Source: Persicaria tinctoria (Eukaryota > Streptophyta > Magnoliopsida > Caryophyllales > Polygonaceae). From it: a DNA stretch of 64,000 nucleotides. Below, piece by piece: positions 10,557-22,825 of the stretch. Under the pieces are notes generated by a model. It was not told the origin of the DNA. It saw nothing but the letters and a program-made list of their open reading frames with translations, and did not search any database. A program made the translations under genes and the position numbers. The DNA lies in assembly GCA_037127255.1 (NCBI GenBank), contig JBANSL010000002.1:98796519-98860518 (forward strand), written 5' to 3'. Numbering within the stretch: position 1 is the stretch's first letter; the number at the start of each line of letters is the position of its first letter.

Positions 10557-11298
10557 TATTCCGATTTTCTACTGGACGAGGTAGTAGTTTGTGGGTGACC
10601 ACAAAATGATCCATGGAGGTTGGTATTATTTCAGTTTGGTGATAATAGATCCAACGAATCCCTATAGGGGTGATAGGTATTCCATAAATACTATAAGCTT
10701 TTGTATGCATTAGATCATTGCTGATGGATGGAGTTATTCTAATAATCTTATAAGTAGGTCTAGTACAGTATGGTATGTCACAACATGATCTATGCGGTGG
10801 GATCAATTTTGTTGTAGTAGGTAAAGACTTGTGCTCCCTTGGGTTCGGGTATATCGAAACTGATCGTGTAAATATAGAGTATACAACATCATTACAAGAG
10901 GGATTGATAAATAGAGTGAAGTTTGATTCGAAGGATTCAAGGAACCATTTGTTGTCTAAATATTGCAGTAGCTTCAAGTGTTTAAGCATGCAGTTCTTGG
11001 GTTTGATAGTGCAAAGCGTAGAGCACAACGGACTCCCACCAAAGCAAGAAAGGAGAAACTTTAATGCCATGGAAAAGCACCCTGCAATAGATACAAATTC
11101 ATGATTAGAGACATGTGTTATATATTGCTTAAGTTTGTATGCTATGTAATTTCCATTGGTTAGCATGATTAGTCGATTGGTCTGAGAGGAGAATGGACAG
11201 CAGTTGAAGTCACCCTTCAAGTTGTACTTAATAAAAGTCCTACAAGCTTTTAGTTGTATGGGTGTTTTAGGAATGCCTAATATAAGTTTATTTGCCAT
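10546..11298 (-). CDS. L1 upstream ORF (ORF1 position), product not recognised
   Basis: This open frame of 250 codons runs from the first ATG (11296-11298) to TAG at 10546-10548; the frame is open without ATG back to 11403. It lies inside the target-site duplication, so it belongs to the element and sits where plant L1 elements normally encode a gag-like RNA-binding protein. I see neither the DUF4283-type domain nor a CCHC knuckle expected of that protein. The product is rich in Ile, Tyr, Cys, Thr and Ser. An open frame this long is unlikely by chance in AT-rich DNA. It overlaps ORF2 by 11 nt. It may be a degenerate gag, an unusual ORF1, or a 5'-truncated form of the longer ORF seen in the element at 50767-56783. 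Confidence 0.5.
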   Translation of the reverse strand: MANKLILGIPKTPIQLKACRTFIKYNLKGDFNCCPFSSQTNRLIMLTNGNYIAYKLKQYITHVSNHEFVSIAGCFSMALKFLLSCFGGSPLCSTLCTIKPKNCMLKHLKLLQYLDNKWFLESFESNFTLFINPSCNDVVYSIFTRSVSIYPNPREHKSLPTTTKLIPPHRSCCDIPYCTRPTYKIIRITPSISNDLMHTKAYSIYGIPITPIGIRWIYYHQTEIIPTSMDHFVVTHKLLPRPVENRNNEI

Positions 11299-11580
11299 CA
11301 GATGATTTATCGTAAGGTGATGTATGGGTTCAAAGTATGCATAAGTATTGGTCAAGCTTACAATGATATAGGAACAGGGCAAATTAAATTGGGATAATTC
11401 CAAGATAATCCTAGAGTAATGAGGTAGATATGTGATTAGGTTGGTTGTATACTCTATATTATTGATATTCGATTGACATAATTTACAAGGTGTTTTTTTT
11501 TTTTATAAATATTTTATTTAAAATAAAAAAATAAATATATTAAATAAATATTTTCATAGTGATTATATTTATAATGTATA

Positions 11581-11791
11581 CGCGACGACTTCCTTCCTCT
11601 CGATGTTGTGTCCGCTGGTTTGCTTAGGTCTTGGGTTTTTCCCGGGTTTATTTTGGGTGCGCTTTTTATGTATTTTATATTATATTTTCTTTTTCGTTGT
11701 TGTTTGTTTAGACGGCTTACCGTCTGCCGACTTTGTAGGCATCTCGAGGTCCGGGCCTGTCCGGTCTCGAATTATTTCCTTATAAAAAAAA
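11581..11791 (+). mobile_element. Short 5'-truncated LINE, 17-bp target duplication
   Basis: The perfect 17-mer tatatttataatgtata flanks the insert at 11564-11580 and 11792-11808. The insert ends in an A-run on the plus strand (about 11784-11791) preceded by GC-richer sequence (ggtccgggcctgtccggtc) that looks like a LINE 3' untranslated region. It has no coding sequence. The length of the target duplication and the A-tail fit target-primed reverse transcription. Confidence 0.75.
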
Positions 11792-12523
11792 TATATTTAT
11801 AATGTATAACTAGGTTTATTTTACCTGCAAATTTATGCGGTTTCTTATAAATTTTGTTGATTCTTACTTTTAAAATTTTCTCATACAGGATGGAATTCTT
11901 TGCTTCATAATAGTTGCCATTCAGACACATAAGTATCTGCATGCATCAATCTATTTCTAGCTTGAATATCATTCATTTTTTCTTCCAATCACAAGTATAA
12001 TCTGGTGTACCTTCTATTCTAGCACCTGTAATTCATCCCAATGCATTTTCATGGTATTATAAACATCAGCCAAACTTATGTTACCTTGTGTAACATTATC
12101 TAACTTCTTACTAACTTGGAAAATAAGAGGTGCACACCCGTACATTGTCCAAATTTGACTTATTTACAACTAACAACTACGATCGAAAAAGGAAAAAAAA
12201 AAGGCAAGAAGGTAAAGGGTGTGCAGAGGTAATTAATTCTATCAAGTCGTAAGGCTCTTCAAAATGGTCACAATGCATCACATAGAGTTGATCATATGAT
12301 ATCTTCATAGCTACGAACATTGACTAGCTATTACCAAAATTTGAGGGTGAAATAGCCTTCTAAATGATTTGTACGGCTAGTTAATTTTGTGTTTAGCTTT
12401 AGCAAAGTCTTCTATATATAAAACAAATACTATTAACCTAAAGATAATGTTGCATACTAACCTATCAAACAACATTAGTTATGAGTTATGACGGATATGT
12501 TCCACCACTAAAAATAGCTGCTA

Positions 12524-14098
12524 GGTAAGGGTGGGGCCCCAAGTGCCCAAACCCACCATTGATTTAAGGCAAAAAATGCATAAAATCACCTACTATTCAT
12601 TGTTGTTTGCAAATAACCACCCCTTATTCAAAAATTGTCAAATAACCACCCATTAAATATAGGTTGTTTGCAACTAACCACCCATACCCCTTTTCTTGTT
12701 AAATCTCACTTAATTTAATATGAAAAGACAATTATACCCCTATTCTTTAATGTTTCATTTTTAGTAAAAAGACAATTATACTTCTCTTTGTTGCTTGATT
12801 TTTCAGGTATTATAATTAGACCTGTCAAATGGGTCATTCGCGTAGGGTCACTTCGGGTCCCGAGTAAACGGGTTCTGGGTACATCCAGGTTGTCTCGAAC
12901 CCGGGTTTGACCGAGTTTCGGGTCATTTTGGGTCGATTTTGGGTTTGTCAATTTTTAAATAAATTTTTAATATGGGTTTCAGGAACTTTCAGGACATTTG
13001 ATTTACCCGATTACTCGAAAAACATTTTTAATAAATTAAAAAAATGAAAGATCAAATGTTTTTAAATAAAAAAATTTCCCACCCAAAATTAATCATATAT
13101 TATTACATTTTATTAAAAAGAAAAAATTTGATATTTTATATATTATTACATTTTATTAAAAATTACGTGAAATAATAAAAATCAAATGTTTTAGATCAGA
13201 TATAGTATATAATTACAAGCACTATGATTTATGAACAACGTCTTTAATTGTAGAATTTTAAAATTATCCAAAATTGTCAAATCGTGATTTTTTTTTAATT
13301 TAAAAAAGAAAAAAATTGACAAACCCAAAATCGACCCAAAATGATCCGAAACTCGGTCAAACCTGGGTTCGAGACAACCTGAATGTACCCGGAACCCGTT
13401 TTACTCGGGACCCGAAGTGACCCGAACCAAATGACCCATTTGACATGTCTAATTGTAATACCTGAAAAATCAAGCAACAAAGAGAAGTATGTCTTTTTAC
13501 TAAAAATGAAACATTAAAGAATAAGGGTATAATTGTCTTTTCATATTAAATTAAGTGGGGTTTAACAAGAAAAGGGGTATGGGTGGTTAGTTGCAAACAA
13601 CATATATTTAATGGGTGGTTATTTGACAATTTTTGAATAAGGGGTGATTATTTGCAAACAACAATGAATAGTGGGTGGTTATTTGACAATTTTTTAATAA
13701 GGGGTGGTTATTTACAAATAACAATGAATAGTGGGTGGTTTTATGCAATTTTTGGCTTGATTTAATAAAGTATGTGCAAAGGATAGGGGATGATACACGG
13801 TGGATGATTTATCCACAGGACCACAAGGGTCAGAAGAGTATCTTTTTTTTGTCCGGTAGAAAATGCCTGGGATGTAGGTGGGGCCCACTAAATCAGTTAC
13901 CCCCCGGAAGGGCACCCAGGTGCCCAAAACCCACCACGCTGCAACTCCCTCAAAACCTGATTCTGTGAAAAGGAAATTAAGGAAAGAATACGGCAACGAA
14001 ATAAATGCAAAAGTGTGTAAAGTCATGTGATCCCACCCCATGACCCCACCCTTCCTTCCTGCCTCCCTTTTCTTTATCCTTCCATACCACAACACAAG
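12524..14098 (+). repeat. Dispersed non-coding repeat, copy 1 (split by a foldback element)
   Basis: Sequence at 12524-12567 and 13757-14098 (ggggccccaagtgcccaaac ... aggaccacaag ... ctgtgaaaaggaa ... ccttcctgcctccctttt) matches 36084-36425 block by block with many changes. Copy 1 is interrupted by the 12568-13756 element, copy 2 is not. Neither copy encodes an obvious protein. They could be diverged copies of one transposon or of a gene's upstream region. Confidence 0.7.
12568..13756. mobile_element. Mutator-type foldback element 1, perfect 9-bp target duplication
   Basis: The 9-mer ttgatttaa flanks it at 12559-12567 and 13757-13765. The termini GGCAAAAAATGCATAAAA (left) and GCCAAAAATTGCATAAAA (reverse complement of the right end) begin arms of about 400 bp that are inverted copies of each other: 12568-12960 against about 13300-13756. 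The arms are built from short tandem motifs such as aaataaccaccc, followed by GC-richer gggtc blocks. The right arm carries one extra 60-bp unit (about 13613-13735). The centre (about 12970-13290) is AT-rich and non-coding. A 9-bp duplication and long inverted repeats point to the Mutator superfamily; no transposase is present, so it is non-autonomous. Confidence 0.8.
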
Positions 14099-14099
14099 C

Positions 14100-15446
14100 A
14101 AACGTGTTGTTTTCTTTATCCTTCCTAAACACGATTTTAAGTTAGGTTGAAACCTCGGCTCGTTCGATTAAAGCTCGAATTTTATAGAACTTCTAAAATC
14201 TCCTTTAAGCTAATACTCCGTATATTATATAACCAAATAGAATTACTTAAAGCTCGGATCGAACTCGTTCATTTCCTAAACAAACCAAGATTGCACAAAT
14301 ATAAAAGCTCGTTTTTATAAACGAATAGTGCTAGAAATCCAAAGCTCGGCTCGTTCAGCTCGATAGTCAGTCCAAATTCACACACGTCGGATGCTAAAAT
14401 CATACTGTATCATTCTTTCCATTTACCCAATTTTGATTCTTTCTTTGCAAACACATTTTTACTTTCAAAATTATATTATCAAACGCATGATCGATTCCCC
14501 CCTCGAGCACGGCGTTGCTCTTCATTATGCTCCGAAGATCATATCCCCGAAGCCAAGTTTATAGCACTACTCGCCACCTTCTTCATCTTTGATGCCATTC
14601 TCGATAGATATACAAGTTGAAAATATGGATTTTTTTTTTTTTTGATAAGATGAAAATTTGGAAATTTCTTCTAATCCTTCCGATCACTTATATTTGATTT
14701 TTGCCCTTTTTTGACACGTATTTGAATATGTTAAAAACTATATAAAATATTATTATTTTTAAAACAAAAAAATGTACAACTTAATACTTATTAATATTAA
14801 ATATTAATTTGTGAAAAAAAAATTGCAGTAATATTTTATACGTAGTATGATTTTTAACACATTTAAATACGCATTGAATAGTTTTGCAAATCTGAAATAC
14901 TTATCGATCTCCTTATATAGGATTTCTCTACCGTTAATATATATGAACTCTCTATAGATACCGGCCCCATTCATAATTTCATATATTGGATTGGTTTGGA
15001 AAATAAAATCTGATAGTATTTGGAATGATTGGTTTTGCAAATCTGAAATATGGATCTCGTCAGTAGCTACCATTTTGATGGAATTGCAGGGAGGGAACCT
15101 CGGAAGGGTTGAGTTGTGTGTTGGTGTTGGTGTTGGTGCAGCAGTAGCCTTTAATTAATTTGCAGCATCGAGCTGTCACCTTTGCCCAGCTTCAGCCTTC
15201 AGGCCACGCCTCTCTGCCCCACTACCTCACCTCTGCAGATCGTCTGCAGCAACAAGTCAACACAATCTCCAACTCTACTCTAAGGCCAAATTACCGTTAA
15301 TTATAAAAAAAAAATAAAAAAAATGCAGGCAAATACGACTAGTTTATATAGGAGCATTTATTTTGAACTTTTGATCAATAAATACTCCGGCTACTTCATT
15401 CACCTCATCATTCATGATTGAGTGATATAAATGTAATACCTATAAA
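14100..15446. other. Non-coding stretch
   Basis: From about 14150 to 14370 there are repeats of GCTCG/CGAGC type (ctcggctcgttc, aaagctcga), a low-complexity pattern that reappears at 41501-41603 and 42615-42712. A minus-strand open frame at 14804-15073 runs through AT-rich DNA and resembles no family I know. Nothing else can be supported. Confidence 0.45.
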
Positions 15447-16717
15447 ATTCCTTCAATAAATACGGAATTCTAAATTAAATGATTGAGTGGATATATAAAT
15501 GTAATATCTATATAATTCCTTCAATACATATATATGTATGGAGTACTAATTTAGAAATTGAATTAAATGAGTGTATAATTTATTTATATGATAGAATTTG
15601 AGGGGATAAACGGATTACCTCGAATAGCAGAAGCGAAATTAAGATCGAATCGTTTTTGAATTTGATCACCGACCGATCCTTGTTAGACCTTGAGGTCCAG
15701 CAATGGCTGCCGTAGAGGAGAGAGATGAAAAGGGAATTATGTATTGTATTTATTTATATCACCCGGTTATATCAAGAACACACTCGGTCCCTAATCGAGT
15801 CCCCTAACCAAGTGCCTAACACTACTCTCCTGGCAAGATTGGACTTGTACGTCCTCAACTCCTATTCACATAAGCTAGGCTAGAAATCGATGGATAATGT
15901 GTCCTGCTAGTTCCCAAGTTGCCTCTTCCGTAGACAAATTGACCCATTTGATGAGCCATTCAGAGACCGGATCACCTCCTGCTGTCGTGATGACTCTAGA
16001 ATCCAAGATCTCTTCAGGATAGGCGACGATGACTCCCGCGTCATCAGTGGAAGCAAGGCAGCGAGGGGTTGACTGGTGTCGAAGGATTGATGCAACACTT
16101 CAGTTGAGAGACGTGAAATACGGGTGGATCCTGGAGTCCCCGGGAAGTTGAAGGCGATACACGGCTTCACCGATCCTGACAATGATTCCAAACGGCCCAT
16201 AGAGCTTGGAAGCCGGCTTGAGACACCGCCTTACTCCCCCTGAACTATGCCTGTAGGGCTGGAGTTTCAAATAAACTCTATCTCCAATCGCAAATGACCT
16301 CTCTGGTCTGTATGTATCCGCGAAAAACTGTATACGACCTTGTGCTTGGAGTAGAGACTCAAGTAACACATTCAACATCTGTGTTCGCTGCTGAAGCCAA
16401 TCATCTACTGAAGCAGCTGTCACACCACACACTTTGTTGTCCAGCTAGGGAGAAGAGTAACCATAAAGGGCCTGAAAAGGGGGACATTTGCAGGGTAGTG
16501 TGGTGTGAAGTGTTGTACCACCACTCTGCCATTGGAAGCCATTTAGCCCATTCAGTGGACTTAGCTACAAACATACATCTCAGATAACTCTCTACACACT
16601 TGCTCACCCGCTCAGTTTGCTCATCAGTCTATGGATGGTATGCCGTTGAGAGCTTCAGCTGTGTCCCTAGTGAACCAAACAACACCTTCCAAAAATGGGA
16701 ACTGAAAATTTCATCCC
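15447..16717. repeat. 1.27-kb tandem duplication, copy 1
   Basis: This segment is nearly identical to 21563-22825. It contains about 234 bp of flanking DNA (from attccttcaataaatacgg), a 141-bp gypsy LTR (15681-15821) and the 3' end of the gypsy polyprotein on the minus strand (chromodomain and integrase C-terminus, to about 16700). It stops at atccc (16713-16717), exactly where the copia LTR begins. The two copies differ by scattered substitutions and small indels, for example 4 bp in gacttgtacgtcctc. Confidence 0.85.
15681..15821 (-). repeat. Gypsy LTR inside duplication copy 1
   Basis: This 141-bp LTR has TGTTAG...CTAACA ends and is a copy of the LTR at 21793-21933. It is followed on the plus strand by ctactctcctggc, whose reverse complement is the purine-rich primer site of the minus-strand gypsy element. 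Confidence 0.7.
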
Positions 16718-19700
16718 TGTTGAAATATAATGTGTTTCAATCTCCTAAGCTAAGCTAAGCTAGAGTTAGTTTGTTTAAATGTTGTTTAAGGTTACTGTTT
16801 TATGCAATTATGTTTTGTTGTAAGGTAGCTAATGTCATAGCAGTTTAAGTTCAGTTTCTAGCCCAAGTAAGTGGTGTTAGTGGGTTGTTATCTAGCTTAG
16901 CAGTTTCACAATATGTTGTGTGTTTGTAAGGAGGTGTGCGTGATCAATCAAGGTGTAAGGCGGTTAAGAAAATTTGTCTGTGTTCTTCCTTGGTTCTTGA
17001 GTAGCAGAAAGCTCAAGTCTTTCTCTAAGTGTGCTGTGTGTGTATGTTCTGCAAGTCCAACAAAGTGGTATCAGAGCAAACATCTGTTTGCCAGGTTACA
17101 GTCCAGGGATTCGAGTGAAAAGTGAGACCAAACACAGGGAAACACAAGAGAGGTTAGGTGAAAATGCAGAACAATGGTTCAGGCAATTTGAGCAACTCAC
17201 AGTTGCCAATATTCAAGGGTGTGAATTACCATTTCTGGAGTCTTAAAATGATGAATCTTTTCATGTCTCAAGAGGTATGGGGACCGGTGGAAAATGGTTT
17301 TGAGGACACTCAAGATGGTGAGCCTGATCAACAACTGAGAGAAAAAAAGGAAAAAGGACTCAAAGGCTTTGTTCTTGATCCAGACTGCCTTGGATGATGA
17401 GGTGTTTCCAAGGATTTCAGCATCAACAACTGCACATGAGGCGTGGGAAACTTTAAAGCAGGAGTATATGGGTGATAAGAAGGTCATTACAGTCAAGCTA
17501 CAAGCACTTAGAAGAGAGTTTGAGACTCTAAACATGCTTGAGAAGGAGACTGTGCAGGTATTTCTTTCTAGAGTATCTGCAATTGGAAACCATATGAAGT
17601 CATATGGAGAGAAGATGACTGATGAGACAATTGTGAGCAAGGTCTTGAGAAGCTTAACCAAGAAATATGACCATGTTGTAGCTGCAATAGAAGAGTCTAA
17701 GGATCTGTCAACATACAGGTTTGAAGAGTTGACAAGTTCTCTTCAAGCACATGAGGAGAGGTTGAACATATCAGGTGACCAGAAGGAGGAGAAGGTCTTT
17801 CAAACCAAAGAAGAGCCCTCAAAGGAGAAGTCTGAAAACTCAGGAAATAAAGGCCGAGGAAGAGGAAATTTCAGAGGTAGAGGGCGTGGTAGAGGCCAAG
17901 GAAGAGGTCACAACAATGGCTCAGGAAGAGGTCAAAGCAGTGACTCAGAGAAGAGCTCATGGAGAGGCTCTAGCAGAGGTAGTTACAGTGGCTCAAGGTC
18001 TTACAAGGGAGGCATTCAGTGCTATCATTATAAGAAATATGGTCATAAGGAGGCTCAGTGTTGGGACAAGCTTGAGAGTGAACAAAAGGCAGCAAACTAC
18101 TCAGAAAATGCTGAGCAGGAAGGAAGGTTGTTCATGACTTTATCTTCATATACAGAGAATGCCAATGGTATTTGGTATTTAGATAGTGGTTGTTCAAACC
18201 ACATGTCAAGCTCAAGGAAAATGTTCAAAGAGCTTGATGAATCAAAGAAAAGCAAGGTGAGACTTGGAGATGATAAGATGCTGCAAGTAGAGGGAAAATG
18301 CACCATTGCCATTCAGAGTTTGCAAGGAGGAGTGAGAACTCTAAGTGAGGTTCAGTATGTGCCAGGGTTAGCACATAACTTGCTCAGTGTGGGACAGTTG
18401 CAAGGGAGTGGTTACCCTCTACTGTTTGATGAAGATGCTTGTGAGATCAGAGACAAGAGATCAAAGCAAGTGGTTATGAAGGTGCTTAGGACCAAGAACA
18501 GGATGTTCCCACTTGATTTGTCAACAAGTGTGAATAGAGTTATGACAGCTAAAGGAGATGAGGAATCAAAGCTGTGGCATATGAGGTTTGGACATTTAAA
18601 TGTTCAAAGTTTGAAGCTGTTGAGTTCAAGAGAACTGGTCACTGGTTTGCCAAGGATTGCAGAGATTGAATTTTGTGAAGGGTGTGTATTTGGTAAAGAG
18701 TTCAAAGGTGCTTTTCCAAGTGGCAAAGCATGGAGAGCTGGTGAGTGCCTGGAGCTTCTACATGCAGACTTGTGTGGACCTATGCAGACCATGTCCTTTG
18801 GTGGAAGCAAGTATTTTCTGCTCATCACAAATGATCATAGCAGGATGAGTTGGGTGTTCTTTTTGAAACTCAAGTCAGAAGCTTTTGAAAACTTCAAGAA
18901 GTTTAAAGCTTTAGCAGAAAATAAATCAGGGAAGAGGATAAAGGCTTTGAGAACAGATAGAGGTGGTGAGTTTTTATCTCAAGAGTTCACTGTGTTTTGT
19001 GAGGAGCATGGGATAAAAAGGGAACTCACTACACCTTATACTCCTGAACAGAATGGAGTGGCTGAGAGAAAGAATAGAACTGTGGTTGAAATGGCTAGAA
19101 GTATGCTTAAAGCCAAGGAAATGCCAAATGAGTTTTGGTGTGAAGCTGTAGCAACAGTTGTATATGTGTTGAATATGTCACCTACAAAAGTTGCCATGGA
19201 CAAGACACCACTTGAAGTGTGGAGAGGAAGAAAGCCTTGTGTGAATCATCTAAGAGTGTTCGGGTGTTTAGCCTATTCTCTTGTAAATTTGAGAGCCAAA
19301 CTAGATGATAAAGCAGTGAAGTGTATTTTTGTTGGGTATGCTACACAGTCAAAGGCTTACAGATTGTACAACCCTCAGAATGGAAGGATCATAGTGAGCA
19401 GGAGTGTGATCTTTAATGAAGATGCTCAATGGGAGTGGTAAGAGAAGAAAAAATGTGTGAATGCTCCAAGAGGTGTTGTTATTGATGGTGCTATGGAGGA
19501 GTCAGTGACACCAGAAGTGCCTCCTCTTCAACCTAGTCCTCCATCTACACCATCAAGCCAGCAAAGCATGTCAAGTGGTGAATCATCCCCATCAGGCTCA
19601 TCCAGTGAATCTCCACCCAGAAGATTCAGATCTTTGGCTGACATTTATCAAAGCTGTGGAATTGCTTTGATTGTAACTGAACCTGTAAGCTATGATGAAG

Positions 19701-21562
19701 CAAAGGAGAAGCATCAGTGGAAATTAGCTATGGAGGAGGAAATGAAGTCCATCAGAAAAAATGACACATGGGAATTGATAGAACTTCCTAAAGAGAAGAA
19801 TGTAGTTGGTCTAAAGTGGGTGTGTAGGACCAAGTACAATACTGATGGCAGTATACAGAAGCATAAAGCAAGATTAGTTGCAAAGGGTTATGCTCAACAA
19901 GAAGGCATAGATTTTGAAGAAACATTCTCACCAGTTGCAAGGTTAGAGACTGTGAGAGTAGTGTTAGCTTTGGCTGCACAATGGAGGTTTCCTGTATTTC
20001 AGTTGGATGTGAAGTCTGCATTCTTAAATGGAGAGCTTGAAGAAGAGGTGTTTGTTGAACAGCCTCTAGGCTTTGTCAAGAAAGGTGAAGAGGGCAAGGT
20101 CTACAAATTGAAGAAAGCTCTCTATGGTTTAAAGCAGGCTCCAAGAGCATGGTATAGCAGGATTGATGCATTCTTCTTAGAGAATGAATTTCAGAGAAGT
20201 GAGAATGAGCCCACTGTTTATGTTAGAAGGAAGAGCAAGGAGGAATTTATAGTGGCGTGTCTATACGTAGATGACATCATATATTTCAGTTCATCACAAG
20301 AAATGCTAAGTGAGTTCAAGGTGGCAATGATGAGTGGGTTTGAGATGACAGACTTGAACCAACTTCAATACTTTCTAGGCTTGGAAGTTAAGCAAGGAAA
20401 GGAAGGAGTTTTCTTGTGTCAAGAGAAGTATGCTCGTGATTTGGTGAAGAAGTATCAACTTGAAGATTGTGATATAGCTCAGACTCCTATGAATGCAAAT
20501 GAAAGACTGCAGAAAGATGATGGCACCAGAAAAGCAGATGAGAAGGTGTTCAGAAGTCTTGTTGGAGGCCTTAATTACCTCACACATACAAGGCCAGATA
20601 TAGCCTATAGTGTGAGTGTAGTCTCAAGGTATATGCACAATCCAACAATGCAACATTTAGGAGCTGCTAAGAGGATCCTAAAGTATGTTGCTGGAACCTT
20701 GAAGAAAGGTATGTGGTATACAAGTGTAAAAGATTTCAAAGTGCAGGGTTATACAGACAGTGATTGGGCTGGTTGTGTGGATGATAGAAAGAGCACATCA
20801 GGGTATGTGTTCAGTCTTGGCTCAGGGGCAATTACTTGGAGTTCAAAGAAGTAAGAAACCATTGCTTTGTCTTCGTCTGAAGCTGAGTATGTTGCTGCAG
20901 GAGCAGCAGAAAGGCAAGCATTGTGGCTCAGGAAATTGCTAAGTGATTTGGGGTGTGTCCAGTGCAGTGCAACTGAGATATGGTGTGACAACCGATCAGC
21001 TATAGCCATGACAAAGAACCCTGCATTTCATGCTAGAACAAAGCACATAGATGTGCAGCACCACTTCATTCGTGAGTTGGTGGCTAAGGAGAAAGTTGTG
21101 TTAAGGTTTTGTGGCACAAGTGAACAAAATGCAGATTTGTTCACAAAGGCATTGAACTCAGTGAAGCATCAGTTCTTTGTTGAAAGAATTGGCACGAAGG
21201 AGTTTGAATCAAGGGGAGGTGTTGAAATATAATGTGTTTCAATCTCCTAAGCTCAGCTAAGCTAGAGTTAGTTTGTTTAAATGTTGTTTAAGGTTACTGT
21301 TTTATGCAATTATGTTTTGTTGTAAGGTAGCTAATGTCATAGCAGTTTAAGTTCAGTTTCTAGCCCAAGTAAGTGGTGTTAGTGGGTAGTTATCTAGCTT
21401 AGCAGTTACACAATATGTTGTGTGTTTGTAAGGAGGTGTGCGTGATCAATCAAGGTGTAAGGCAGTTAAGAAAATTTGTCTGTGTTCTTCCTTGGTTCTT
21501 GAGTAGCAGAAAGCTCAAGTCTTTTTCTAAGTGTGCTGTGTGTATGTTCTGCAAGTCCAACA
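16718..21562 (+). mobile_element. Ty1/copia LTR retrotransposon, full length but coding-defective
   Basis: The LTRs are 16718-17062 (345 bp) and 21220-21562 (343 bp), with TGTTGAAATA ... GTCCAACA ends. By eye they differ at about five positions and one 2-bp indel, so the insertion or insertions are recent. The primer-binding site TGGTATCAGAGC (17066-17077) fits initiator tRNA-Met, and the polypurine tract aaggggagg is at 21211-21219. The flanking 5-mers do not match (atccc at 16713-16717, attcc at 21563-21567), and the element separates two copies of a 1.27-kb duplication. This suggests it is a recombinant between two copia insertions. Confidence 0.9.
17164..21232 (+). pseudogene. Copia gag-pol polyprotein with one frameshift and two stops
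   Basis: Gag starts at ATG 17164. Near 17345-17372 the frame shifts by one base beside an A-run. From about 17369 one frame carries the gag C-terminus, a zinc knuckle (18020-18061) in which the second Cys has become Tyr (CYHYKKYGHKEAQC), the protease (WYLDSGCSNHM), the GAG-pre-integrase block (LWHMRFGHLN), the integrase (HADLCGP, RTDRGGEF, NGVAERKNR), the reverse transcriptase (LDVKSAFLNGELEEEV, YVDD) and RNase H (YTDSDWAGC, SSSEAEYVAA, KHIDVQHHF). Two stops interrupt this frame: TAA at 19439-19441 after the integrase and TAA at 20852-20854 within RNase H. The catalytic residues of protease, integrase and reverse transcriptase remain, so the damage is recent. Domain order protease-integrase-RT-RNase H defines Ty1/copia. 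Confidence 0.9.
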
Positions 21563-22825
21563 ATTCCTTCAATAAATACGGAATTCTAAATTAAATGATT
21601 GAGTGGATATATAAATGTAATATCTATAAAATTCCTTCAATAAATATGTATGGAGTACTAATTTAGAAATTGAATTAAATGAGTGTATAATTTATTTATA
21701 TGATAGAATTTGAGGGGATAAACGGATTGCCTCGAATAGCGGAAGCGGAATTAAGATCGAATCGTTTTTTAATTTGATCACCGACCGATCCTTGTTAGAC
21801 CTTGAGGTCCAGCAATGGCTGCCGTAGAGGAGAGAGATGAAAAGGGAATTATGTATTGTATTTATTTATATCACCCGGTTATATCAAGAACACACTCGGT
21901 CCCTAACCGAGTCCCCTAACCAAGTGCCAAACACTACTCTCCTGGCAAGATTGGACTTGTCCTCAACTCCTATTCACATAAGCTAGGCTAGAAATGGATG
22001 GATAATGCGTCCTGCTAGTTCCCAAGTTGCCTCTTCCGTAGACAAATTGACCCATTTGATGAGCCATTCAGAGACTGGATCACCTCTTGCTGTCATGATG
22101 ACTCTAGAATCCAAGATCTCTTCAAGATAGGCGACGATGACTCCCGCATCATCAGTGGAAGCAAGGCAGCGAGGGGTTGACTGGTGTCGAAGGATTGATG
22201 CAACACTTCAGTTGAGAGACGTGAAATACGGGTGGATCCTGGAGTCCTTGGGAAGTTGAAGGCGATACACGGCTTCACCGATCCTGACAATGATTCCAAA
22301 TGGCCCATAGAGCTTGGAAGCCAGCTTGAGACACCGTCTTACTACCACTGAACTATGCCTGTAGGGCTGGAGTTTCAAATAAACTCTATCTCCAATCGCA
22401 AATGACCTCTCTTGTCTGTGTGTATCCGCGAAAAACTTTATACGACCTTGTGCTTGGAGTAGAGACTCATGTAACACATTCAACATCTGTGTTCGCTGCT
22501 GAAGCCAATCATCTACTGAAGCAGCTGTCACACCACACACTTTGCTGTCCAGCTAGGGAGGAGAGTAACCATAAAGGGCCTGAAAAGGGGGACATTTGCA
22601 GGGTAGTGTGGTGTGAAGTGTTGTACCACCACTCTGCCATTGGAAGCCATTTAGCCCATTCAGTGGACTTAGCTACAGACATACATCTCAGATACCTCTC
22701 TACACACTTGCTCACCCGCTCAGTTTGCTCATCAATCTATGGATGGTACGCCGTTGAGAGTTTCAACTGTGTCCCTAGTGAACCAAACAACACCTTCCAA
22801 AAATGGGAAGTGAAAATTTTATCCC
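21563..22825. repeat. 1.27-kb tandem duplication, copy 2
   Basis: This is the second copy of 15447-16717. It starts at attcc directly after the copia LTR and continues through atccc (22821-22825) into the rest of the gypsy element (tgtatgaaatgaag...), which copy 1 lacks. Confidence 0.85.

Larger units (their letters stand above)
6368..11457 (-). mobile_element. Full-length L1-type LINE with 12-bp target duplication (element A)
   Basis: The perfect 12-mer attattgatatt flanks the element at 6356-6367 and 11458-11469. The 3' end on the minus strand is a run of A (T-run about 6368-6380) only about 30 nt after the ORF2 stop, so the 3' untranslated region is very short. The 5' end is 159 nt upstream of the first ATG of the upstream ORF. 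ORF2 is uninterrupted, which suggests a young copy. I cannot tell whether the 5' end is complete: the related element at 50767-56783 has a longer upstream ORF. Confidence 0.85.

Noticed and set aside
14804..15073. Minus-strand open frame of 89 codons
   Set aside because: AT-rich, no family resemblance, contains an internal short direct repeat, and no splice or start context supports it.
21563..22825. A second independent gypsy insertion
   Set aside because: The copy shares the same flanking host DNA and the same LTR joint as 15447-16717, so it is a duplication, not a new insertion.
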